NCBI GenBank assembly: GCA_052379845.1
Contig: JBQTCF010000004.1
DNA length: 64,000 nucleotides
Direction: 5' to 3' (one strand)
From: Roseinatronobacter sp052379845
GTDB taxonomy: Bacteria > Pseudomonadota > Alphaproteobacteria > Rhodobacterales > Rhodobacteraceae
Shown here: positions 25,718 to 32,451 of the stretch, piece by piece
How positions within the stretch are numbered: position 1 is the stretch's first letter
Layout of the letters: each line of letters opens with the position of its first letter
Notes under the pieces: model-generated
Told to the model about the DNA's origin: nothing
The model's input: the letters and a program-made list of their open reading frames with translations, nothing else
Database searches by the model: none
Program-made: the position numbers and the translations under genes

Positions 25718-25983
25718 TCCGTGTCACTATCGCCGAACCAGTTGCCTTACCCGTAGTGCTGACCCCTGAAAATGCACCACTCTGGCAGGATGGGCAGGGC
25801 AATCTGTATCGTGTCGCATCTGGGATGTACGAGGACTGCCCGCTGGATGCATGGGTGCCAGATCCCGATGGACTGGCCGCCCCGCCCCAAGCATCACCCG
25901 ATGCTACAGTTCAGATCGCTGCAATGGACGGCCTGGCAGCCCTTGCAGCCATGGGCTTGCAGCCCTTGCCTGACGCGGATTAA
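25714..25983 (+). CDS. Small protein after the fibre gene
   Basis: An 89-residue protein, unrecognised. CAGGAG precedes ATG 25714, and the start overlaps the fibre stop by 4 bases. Proline, alanine and acidic residues dominate the C-terminal half. A fibre-assembly or tip role is possible from its position only. Confidence 0.65.
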   Translation: MIRVTIAEPVALPVVLTPENAPLWQDGQGNLYRVASGMYEDCPLDAWVPDPDGLAAPPQASPDATVQIAAMDGLAALAAMGLQPLPDAD

Positions 25984-25996
25984 CCCTGCGGGAGGC

Positions 25997-26018
25997 CGAA
26001 GGTGTTGACGCACCTTCG
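25997..26018 (+). other. Perfect 8-bp hairpin after the fibre block
   Basis: CGAAGGTG (25997-26004) pairs perfectly with CACCTTCG (26011-26018) around a TTGACG loop. No T-run follows, so it is not a classical terminator. It lies 14 bases after the last tail gene and about 90 bases before the com remnant. It could be a processing or stabilising structure. The rest of this 315-base gap holds only the com remnant. Confidence 0.45.
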
Positions 26019-26114
26019 ACACGGGGCCACCGTTGAAAACAGCCCCACCGACCAGCAATCGCCTTATGGCCGCTCCCTCCCTGATCAGGGGCGGCGAAGG
26101 TGAGGTGATTCGCC

Positions 26115-26302
26115 TTGCGCGATCAAGAGCAAATCCGTGGGCTCGCGCCTGTGCGCGGCTGTTATTCTGTGCAGAACCTGACGCATTATCCGGTGTCGTC
26201 AGTATAAAATGCCCGCGTTGCCGGGCCATGAACATCCTGAGGCCAAGAGCCCTTTCCCCAGAGCGCCCCCAGCGCCCCATAGTGAAAGGCCAAGGCCAAT
26301 GA
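26115..26302 (+). pseudogene. com: com-like zinc-finger regulator, apparently frameshifted
   Basis: The last 50 residues before the stop at 26302 (ACARLLFCAEPDAL, then IKCPRCRAMN, then ERPQRP) match Com, the Mu zinc-finger protein that turns on translation of mom. Com needs two CxxC pairs; here only one cysteine of the first pair is in frame. The expected N-terminus (..DQEQIR) is in another frame beginning TTG 26115 after GAGG. About two extra bases (or one missing) near 26139-26149 explain this. The last codons overlap the methylase ATG (26299), the same coupling as com-mom. An intact 65-residue frame from GTG 26105 remains possible. Confidence 0.55.
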
Positions 26303-27102
26303 CCCCGATATCACAGACTGCCCGCCCGATTGCCCCGTGGATTGGCGGCAAGCGCAACCTCGCCAAGCGCATCTGCGCGATCATCGACGCCGATCAGGCG
26401 CACAAAACCTATGCAGAACCGTTCGTTGGGATGGGGGGCGTGTTCCTGCGACGGACATCACGTCCGAGGGCGGAATTCATCAATGACCGCTCGCGCGATG
26501 TGTATAATCTGTTCAGGGTTCTGCAGGAGCATTATGTCGCGTTTCTGGACCTGCTGCGCTTCCAGATCACCACACAGGCCAATTTTGAAAGACTTGTCCA
26601 GGTTGATCCCGTAACACTCACCGACATGCAGCGCGCGGCACGTTTTCTGTTTCTGCAGCGCGCAGCCTTTGGTGGAAAGGTCTCCGGCCGCACATTCGGC
26701 CTGTCCCGCGACCGCCCAGCCCGGTTCAACCTGACCACGCTGGAGCCGGATCTGGAAGCCCTGCACAGCCGCCTGTCGGGGGTGTGCGTGACATGTCTGG
26801 ATTTTACCGATTTTATCCGCCGGATCGATCACAAGGAGACGCTGTTCTATCTCGACCCGCCGTACTGGGGCTGCGAGGGCTATTACGGGCGTGCGTTGTT
26901 CAGCAGGGAACGGTTCGAGGATATGGCTACCCAGCTTGGCACGCTAAAGGGCCGCTTCATCATGTCCCTGAACGACACGCCGGGCGTGCGTGAGGTGTTC
27001 AGGGGCTTCGAGATCAAGGAGATCAGCACCGTCTACACTGCGGCGTCAAGCGGGCCGAAGGCAGCGGCCGAGGTGCTGATCATGAATTTCAAGCCGGGGT
27101 GA
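26299..27102 (+). CDS. DNA adenine methylase (Dam/DpnM type)
   Basis: A 267-residue alpha-class N6-adenine methyltransferase. Visible motifs are PWIGGKR (13-19), the SAM-binding PFVGMGG (41-47) and catalytic DPPY (186-189). It is most like phage-borne Dam-type enzymes. It probably protects phage DNA from host restriction. It starts within the stop of the com-like gene. A bidirectional terminator follows at 27096-27129. Confidence 0.88.
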   Translation: MTPISQTARPIAPWIGGKRNLAKRICAIIDADQAHKTYAEPFVGMGGVFLRRTSRPRAEFINDRSRDVYNLFRVLQEHYVAFLDLLRFQITTQANFERLVQVDPVTLTDMQRAARFLFLQRAAFGGKVSGRTFGLSRDRPARFNLTTLEPDLEALHSRLSGVCVTCLDFTDFIRRIDHKETLFYLDPPYWGCEGYYGRALFSRERFEDMATQLGTLKGRFIMSLNDTPGVREVFRGFEIKEISTVYTAASSGPKAAAEVLIMNFKPG

Positions 27103-27129
27103 AGCGGGTTTGAATGCCCGCTTCACCCC
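27096..27129. terminator. Bidirectional terminator between convergent genes
   Basis: GGGGTGAAGCGGG (27096-27108) pairs perfectly over 13 bases with CCCGCTTCACCCC (27117-27129), loop TTTGAATG. The methylase TGA lies within the 5' arm and the minus-strand gene ends at the 3' arm. The stem is strong in both directions, although the T-run is missing. Confidence 0.7.
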
Positions 27130-27336
27130 TCAGTTATATCCGGGCGTTAGATAGAAATTGTTCTCTTCATAGGGGCATTCTCTCCTCAATCTTGCCGCAG
27201 CCGCTGCAGCCGAACCCTCGTGAGTACCACCGACCTCGACAACGTGGTTGCAACGCTTGCATGTAACTATCAGCCCCATCACGGTGCCGAAATCGCCATC
27301 GATCTCATTCTCTTCAATATCTGTTTCTACACGCAT
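27130..27336 (-). CDS. Small CxxC zinc-ribbon-like protein
   Basis: A 68-residue protein on the minus strand between the two methyltransferases. It has CKRC (26-29) and one later cysteine (54), an acidic N-terminus, and an alanine-rich segment. It may be a small zinc-binding or regulatory protein of the cargo region; no family is recognised. It is convergent with the Dam gene and divergent from the Mrr-fused methyltransferase. Confidence 0.6.
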   Translation of the reverse strand: MRVETDIEENEIDGDFGTVMGLIVTCKRCNHVVEVGGTHEGSAAAAAARLRRECPYEENNFYLTPGYN

Positions 27337-27400
27337 CTAATGCCTCCATCTGGTTTGGGGAGCCGAAGATACAGCCACGGCGGCAATGCGCGAACAGCAT

Positions 27401-27459
27401 TGTCGGGATTGACAGGGTGGCGAGGCCGAAAGAATCGGATAGGGTCTGTCAAGGACAGA
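27401..27459 (+). promoter_or_regulatory. Possible operator/promoter of the fused methyltransferase
   Basis: Two dyads with the same half-sites occur: TGTC-N6-GACA (27401-27414) and TCTGTC-AAG-GACAGA (27445-27459). The first contains TTGACA, a good -35 hexamer, but no good -10 lies 17 bases on. The pair could bind a regulator that keeps the methyltransferase-nuclease in check. Otherwise the 142-base gap 27337-27478 is featureless. Confidence 0.4.
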
Positions 27460-27478
27460 ATCACTTCCGCGAGAGCAT

Positions 27479-29116
27479 ATGGCGAACCACCTGTATTACG
27501 GCGACAATCTGCGCGTTTTGCGCGACAGCATCGCAACCGGGTCTGTGGACCTGATCTATCTGGACCCGCCCTTCAATTCCAATGCCAGCTACAATGTGCT
27601 GTTCAAGGGGCCGCAGGGCAACGAAAGCGCGGCCCAGATCGAGGCCTTTGACGACACTTGGCACTGGACCGACAGCGCCGAGGAAGCCTTTGGCGAGGTG
27701 CTGCGCTCGGGCAATGGCAACGCCGCCGAAATGCTACGCGCGATGCGGACCTTTCTGGGCGAGAATGACATGATGGCGTATCTGGCGATGATGGCCGTGC
27801 GCCTGCTGGAGTTGCACCGCGTGCTGAAGCCCACCGGCAGCCTCTATCTGCACTGCGACCCGACGGCGAGCCATTACTTGAAGATCCTGCTGGATGCGGT
27901 GTTCGGGGCGCGCGGCTACAAGAACGAGATTATCTGGAAGCGCACCACCACCCATAGCGACGCGAAGACATGGAGTCGTGTCGCGGATACGATCTACTTT
28001 TACGCAAAATCGCCGAGCGATTTCATCTGGAACACGCCACGCGAGCCACATTCCGACGAGTATCTGGCCACGAAATATCGTCACGATGACGGGGACGGGC
28101 GCGGCTTATATCAACTGGATAACATGACAAGCCCAAATCCGCGCCCGAATATGATGTACGAGTGGAGGGGACACGAAAGCCCGCCGAAGGGGTGGCGCTA
28201 TTCTCTCCAAACGATGCAGCGACTGCATGACGATGGCAGGATTTACTATCCAACCAATCGTGACGGAACGCCTGACACGACCAAACGTCCGCGCCTCAAG
28301 CGCTATCTTTCTGAGATGGAAGGCGGAGTCATGGGCACAGTCTGGACAGACATTCCCCCCATTAACTCGCGCGCCCAAGAACGCCTCGGCTACCCCACCC
28401 AGAAACCCGTAGCCCTGCTCGAACGCATCCTCTCTGCCTCCTCCAACCCCGGCGATGTGGTGCTCGACCCGTTTTGCGGTTGTGGCACAACGGTCCATGC
28501 GGCGCAAAAACTGGGCCGCCAGTGGATCGGCATTGATGTCACCCATCTGGCCATCGGGCTGATCGAAAAGCGCCTGCGCGATGCATTTGAAGGTGTGGAA
28601 TTCATCACCCATGGCGTCCCGCAAGACCTGGCCGGCGCGCGCGACATGGCCCGCCGGGGCCGCGAGGACAAGAACTATTATTTCGAGTTCGAGAAATGGG
28701 CACTATCGCTCATCGCCGCCCAGCCCGGCAACCTGTCGAAAAAAGGCGCCGACCGCGGCATTGACGGCAACATCTATTTCGGGCGCACCAACCGCGCGCT
28801 GGTCAGCGTCAAGGCGGGCGACAATGTCGGCGTGTCGATGCTCCGCGACCTGCGCGGTACGATAGAACGCGAGCGCGCCGATATCGGCATCTTCCTGACC
28901 CTGACACCGCCCACCAAGCCGATGATCACCGAGGCTGCAGCCGCAGGCCAGTTCGAGATGGACGGTTTCAGCCCCGTGCCCCGGATCCAGATCGTCTCGA
29001 TCGAGGAAGCCCTGCAACTGCGCGACCGCGCCGTCCGCCTTCCCGCCCGGCGCGACGATGCGTTCAAGAGGGCCAAGCGCGAAAGCGGCGGCGGGCAGGG
29101 TTCACTGGACATTTAA
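27479..29116 (+). CDS. DNA methyltransferase fused to Mrr-like nuclease domain
   Basis: A 545-residue protein. The N-terminal methyltransferase has DPPF (29-32) before the SAM motif DPFCGCGTT (330-338), the beta-class order used by adenine-N6 or cytosine-N4 enzymes. The C-terminal part contains GADRGIDG (about 423-430) and VSVK (442-445), which is the Mrr-like PD-(D/E)xK layout with serine in the usual glutamate/glutamine position. It may be a one-protein restriction-modification enzyme or a methyltransferase with an inactive nuclease fold. No partner subunit is nearby. It is the last prophage gene. Confidence 0.82.
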   Translation: MANHLYYGDNLRVLRDSIATGSVDLIYLDPPFNSNASYNVLFKGPQGNESAAQIEAFDDTWHWTDSAEEAFGEVLRSGNGNAAEMLRAMRTFLGENDMMAYLAMMAVRLLELHRVLKPTGSLYLHCDPTASHYLKILLDAVFGARGYKNEIIWKRTTTHSDAKTWSRVADTIYFYAKSPSDFIWNTPREPHSDEYLATKYRHDDGDGRGLYQLDNMTSPNPRPNMMYEWRGHESPPKGWRYSLQTMQRLHDDGRIYYPTNRDGTPDTTKRPRLKRYLSEMEGGVMGTVWTDIPPINSRAQERLGYPTQKPVALLERILSASSNPGDVVLDPFCGCGTTVHAAQKLGRQWIGIDVTHLAIGLIEKRLRDAFEGVEFITHGVPQDLAGARDMARRGREDKNYYFEFEKWALSLIAAQPGNLSKKGADRGIDGNIYFGRTNRALVSVKAGDNVGVSMLRDLRGTIERERADIGIFLTLTPPTKPMITEAAAAGQFEMDGFSPVPRIQIVSIEEALQLRDRAVRLPARRDDAFKRAKRESGGGQGSLDI

Positions 29117-29331
29117 CGGGTGCTTTAAGGCCCATGACACGTCAGCCTGTATGCCGACCCCGGAAATCGCGCTGCTGCAAGAATCTCTACAAAACCCTGC
29201 AGATATCTCGGTCACACCACAACAATCCACAGGTAATTCTGGCTGGACTGGTGATTTCACTTTACTCATGGCGCATTTAAGCACACCATATATAGTAAGA
29301 GATGCGACGAAACTACAGATTGCTAGTGCAT
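29117..29331. other. AT-richer right end of the prophage
   Basis: This stretch has no supported gene. It becomes AT-richer (for example the part around 29276-29330) and ends near TTGCTAGTGCA, compatible with the terminal CA of Mu-like ends. Transposase-binding repeats should lie here but I cannot define them without the left end. From about 29332 the composition returns to that of the chromosome. Confidence 0.45.
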
Positions 29332-29387
29332 GACACTTGGTCTGGTGGCATCGCGCAGCGCAGCGGCAAAAGCGGAACGGGGCAGCC

Positions 29388-29891
29388 ATGTCAGCATTGG
29401 AACTTTATCTAAGCAACGACTCGGTTCATCCGATCGACATTGTTGAAACACTGGCCGCCAACCATGACTGGGATTTTGACCGCATCGGAGAAGACCAGAT
29501 CGCCATGGTGATAGAAGGGCAATGGCGCAGCTACGCGCTGACGCTTGCGCTGTCCCCCGAAGAGGACATGCTGCGCCTGATTTGCACCTTTGAAATGGAC
29601 CCGCCCGAAACCGCCCTGGCCGCGTTGTATGAAACGGTCAGCCGGGCCAATGACATGGTATGGTCGGGCGCGTTCAGCTTTTGGGACACGCAGCGCTTGA
29701 TGGTGTGGCGCTACGCCTTGCTGTTGGGCGTGGACCAGACTGCGGAAATCGACCAGATTGACCGCATGATCCATAGTGCGATTATTGCGTCAGAACGGTT
29801 TTATCCAGCCTTTCAGCTTGTCTCCTGGGCCGACCACAGCCCGCAATCGGCGCTTGATCTGGCACTGGCCGAAGCTGTCGGGCACGCATGA
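29388..29891 (+). CDS. YbjN domain-containing protein
   Basis: A 167-residue YbjN-like protein. Motifs include VETLAANHDWDFDRIGEDQI (about 16-35) and a long hydrophobic-amphipathic core typical of the family, related to T3SS-chaperone-like folds. YbjN affects stress responses and motility in enterobacteria; its role here is unknown. It is the first chromosomal gene after the prophage and lies upstream of proC. I chose ATG 29388 because GGGGCAG lies before it. Confidence 0.8.
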   Translation: MSALELYLSNDSVHPIDIVETLAANHDWDFDRIGEDQIAMVIEGQWRSYALTLALSPEEDMLRLICTFEMDPPETALAALYETVSRANDMVWSGAFSFWDTQRLMVWRYALLLGVDQTAEIDQIDRMIHSAIIASERFYPAFQLVSWADHSPQSALDLALAEAVGHA

Positions 29892-29991
29892 TCCCGCCAG
29901 TTTGGTGCAGATTGCGAAATTAAGCCGCCCTTGCCCTTGACGCAGACAGCCTGCAGCGCAACAAATGCGCCAAAGAATGAATGGGGGCATT

Positions 29992-30804
29992 ATGGGACTT
30001 GAGCAGATCAACACGCAGGCTATGGTTTTGCTGGGCTGCGGGAAAATGGGGTCGGCGCTGTTGGCGGGGTGGCTGGCACAGGGTATCACAGCGCAGCATG
30101 TGCATGTCATTGAACCCGCCCCCTCCGACTGGCTGCGCGGCTCTGGCGTGTCCCTGAACGGCAAATTGCCTGATGCACCTGCGGTGGTTGTTCTGGCCGT
30201 GAAACCACAAATGATGGGCGCTGCCCTGCCCGCGCTGCAATCCTTCGGCAATGGGCAAACGCTGTTTATATCCATCGCCGCAGGCACGCAGATGGCGCGG
30301 TTCAGCGATATTCTGGGCGCGCGCACCCCGATCATCCGCGCCATGCCCAACACCCCTGCCGCCGTCGGACAGGGCATTACCGCGCTGATTGGCAATGACC
30401 ATGTGTCCGACACGCAGCTGGCATTGGCCGAGGCGCTGCTGTCAGCGGTCGGGCAAACTGTTCGCCTGGAACACGAAGCGCAGATGGATGCGGTTACCGC
30501 GCTGTCAGGGTCTGGCCCGGCCTATGTTTTTCACCTGATCGAAGCCATGGCCCGCGCCGGTGCGGCCCAAGGGCTGGCGCCGGAACTGGCCATGCAACTG
30601 GCACGCGCAACAGTGACGGGCGCGGCCGCACTGGCCAGCCAAGCCCCACAAACCGCCGCGGAATTGCGCCAGAATGTCACCAGCCCCGGCGGCACCACAG
30701 CGGCGGCACTGGCCGTGTTGATGGACGCAACCCATGGCCTGCCGCCCCTTATGGAACGGGCCATCGCAGCGGCGGCGGCGCGGTCGCAGGAACTGGCGCA
30801 ATGA
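29992..30804 (+). CDS. proC: Pyrroline-5-carboxylate reductase
   Basis: A 270-residue enzyme that reduces pyrroline-5-carboxylate to proline with NAD(P)H. It has the Rossmann loop VLLGCGKMGSALLAGWL (about 12-28), the conserved RAMPNTPA segment (about 113-120) and the C-terminal signature ALSGSGPAYVF near residue 170. Starts upstream in frame exist, but ATG 29992 follows a GGGGG box. It overlaps csaA by 4 bases. Confidence 0.92.
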   Translation: MGLEQINTQAMVLLGCGKMGSALLAGWLAQGITAQHVHVIEPAPSDWLRGSGVSLNGKLPDAPAVVVLAVKPQMMGAALPALQSFGNGQTLFISIAAGTQMARFSDILGARTPIIRAMPNTPAAVGQGITALIGNDHVSDTQLALAEALLSAVGQTVRLEHEAQMDAVTALSGSGPAYVFHLIEAMARAGAAQGLAPELAMQLARATVTGAAALASQAPQTAAELRQNVTSPGGTTAAALAVLMDATHGLPPLMERAIAAAAARSQELAQ

Positions 30805-31142
30805 ACGAGCAGATCAGTTTTGACGATTTCCTGAAGGTGGATATTCGCGCAGGCCGGATCATCCGCGCCGAACCCTTCCCCGAAGCGCGCAAACCCGCCA
30901 TCAAGCTATGGATCGATTTCGGGCCTGATCTGGGCGAAAAGAAATCCTCGGCGCAGATTACCGCGCATTACACGGCGGATGCGCTGATCGGCAAGCGCGT
31001 AATGGCTGTGGTGAATTTTCCCGCGCGCCAGATCGGGCCGTTCATGTCGGAAGTTCTGGTTCTGGGCGTATCAGATGCGCAGGGGCATATCACGCTGATC
31101 TCGCCCGACCATGACGTGCCCGCTGGCGCACGCATGCATTGA
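30801..31142 (+). CDS. csaA: tRNA-binding protein CsaA
   Basis: A 113-residue OB-fold protein of the CsaA family, with DDFLKVDIRAGRI (about 8-20) and the later VVNFPARQIGPFMSEVLVLG segment. Members bind the corner of tRNA and have been described as chaperones of protein secretion. It is coupled to proC by ATGA overlap. Confidence 0.9.
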   Translation: MNEQISFDDFLKVDIRAGRIIRAEPFPEARKPAIKLWIDFGPDLGEKKSSAQITAHYTADALIGKRVMAVVNFPARQIGPFMSEVLVLGVSDAQGHITLISPDHDVPAGARMH

Positions 31143-31152
31143 AAGGCACGCC

Positions 31153-32106
31153 ATGAAGGAACTTTATATCACCCGCCCCCTACCCGCAGCCGTGCTGGAG
31201 CGCGCGCGCGCATATTTCAATGTCACGTTGCGCGACCAGACAACCCCGTTGAAAAAGGGCGAAATGCGTGCCGCGCTGGTGCTGTATGACGTGATCATTC
31301 CAACCCTTGGCGACATGTTCACTGCAGACGTGTTTGACGGAATGGAAACAGCCCGCTGCCGGTTGCTGGCCAATTTCGGGGTGGGCTATAACCACATTGA
31401 TGTGGCAGCCGCGCGGCAGGTGGGCATTTCAGTGACCAATACCCCCGGTTCTGTCACCGACGCCACGGCCGACATTGCGCTGATGCTGGTGTTGATGTCC
31501 GCACGCCGCGCCAGCGAGGGCGAGCGTCTGGTGCGCGCGGGAAAATGGACGGGCTGGCACCCGACCCAGATGTTGGGGCTACATCTGGGCGGCAAAACAT
31601 GCGGCATTATCGGCATGGGGCGTATTGGACAGGCCATAGCAAAGCGCGTGCATTTCGGGCTGGGCATGGAGGTGGTTTATCACAACCGCTCTGTGCGCGC
31701 AGTTGACCTTCCCGCGCGCCAGCTTGACAGCATTGCAGATGTGTTGGCGGCGTCCGATGTCGTGGTTCTGGCTGTTCCGGGCGGGGCGGAAACGCGCCAT
31801 CTGATTGGCGCGCAGGAGCTGGCGATGATGCGCCCACATGCCCATCTGGTCAATATTGCGCGCGGGGATGTTGTGGATGAAGCGGCGCTGATTGGTGCGT
31901 TGCAACACGGACAGATCGCTGGTGCGGGGCTGGATGTCTATGAATTCGAACCGGCCGTCCCCGACGCGTTGCGCCGCATGGACACTGTAACCCTGCTGCC
32001 ACATCTTGGCACGGCGGCGCAGGATGTGCGCGAGAATATGGGCATGATGGCGCTTGATAACGCCATTGCGCATGCAACAGGGCAAGCGCTTGTGAACCCT
32101 GTATAA
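31153..32106 (+). CDS. 2-hydroxyacid dehydrogenase (glyoxylate/hydroxypyruvate reductase type)
   Basis: A 317-residue D-isomer-specific 2-hydroxyacid dehydrogenase. It carries the NAD-binding GIIGMGRIGQAIAKR (about 155-169), the arginine of NIARGDVVDE, the glutamate of YEFEPAV and the histidine of LLPHLGTA, making the catalytic triad. It fits glyoxylate/hydroxypyruvate reductases of the serine cycle or photorespiratory type. The substrate cannot be fixed from sequence. ATG 31153 is 10 bases after csaA, with GAAAGG upstream. Confidence 0.87.
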   Translation: MKELYITRPLPAAVLERARAYFNVTLRDQTTPLKKGEMRAALVLYDVIIPTLGDMFTADVFDGMETARCRLLANFGVGYNHIDVAAARQVGISVTNTPGSVTDATADIALMLVLMSARRASEGERLVRAGKWTGWHPTQMLGLHLGGKTCGIIGMGRIGQAIAKRVHFGLGMEVVYHNRSVRAVDLPARQLDSIADVLAASDVVVLAVPGGAETRHLIGAQELAMMRPHAHLVNIARGDVVDEAALIGALQHGQIAGAGLDVYEFEPAVPDALRRMDTVTLLPHLGTAAQDVRENMGMMALDNAIAHATGQALVNPV

Positions 32107-32185
32107 AGGCAGGGCAAGGCCAAAGCAGGTTTGGCGCCCGCCGCTGTCAGGGGGCAGCGGGTCGGTCGGAGTATGGTCTGTAGGG

Positions 32186-32409
32186 GACGTTGGGAATGCC
32201 CCAAGGCGCGGAATCAAGGGCGCAGCCCGCCGCGCCATCGGCGGGCCGTCCCGCGGCCTGCCGATTACTCTGGTGGCACGCCAAGCCTTGAAAGTCGGAG
32301 TAGGCCGCCTGCATAAAGTGAACCCCTAAACCGTCGGATCGGCAGACCCCGGCCCGCCGACAGCGCGGGCTTTGTCCAAGCGCGAATGCCCGCAACAGGC
32401 CAGAAAACC
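32186..32409 (+). repeat. Dispersed ~223-bp structured repeat, copy 1
   Basis: This element aligns from GACGTTG to the AGGCCA.AAACC end with the copy at 63652-63874, in the same orientation and nearly the same length. Its core holds inverted arms: ATCGGCGGGCCG near 32237 and GGCCCGCCGA near 32351, plus CTGCCGAT and ATCGGCAG. The 345-base gap between the dehydrogenase and pepF contains nothing else I can name. Confidence 0.8.
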
Positions 32410-32451
32410 CGCACAAGCGCACGCTCGCCTGATCATGTCAGCCTATAGCTG

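Larger units (their letters stand above)
1..29331. mobile_element. Mu-like prophage with P2-type tail (left end outside window)
   Basis: A continuous, almost entirely plus-strand block of phage genes runs from the window start to about 29.1 kb. Order: early genes, Mor-family activator, lysis, Mu-type head module (terminase, DUF935 portal, gpF, I-type protease, gpT), P2-type contractile tail (V, W, J, I, FI, FII, E, T, U, X, D), fibre and DNA methyltransferase cargo. No transposase A/B or repressor is visible, because the left end is missing. The right limit is placed just before the chromosomal YbjN-like gene, where an AT-richer non-coding stretch ends in CA near 29331. The exact end is an inference. 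Confidence 0.9.

Noticed and set aside
29102..29389. Open frames on both strands in the prophage end region
   Set aside because: No Shine-Dalgarno, no family match, and AT-rich sequence crossing the phage-chromosome border.
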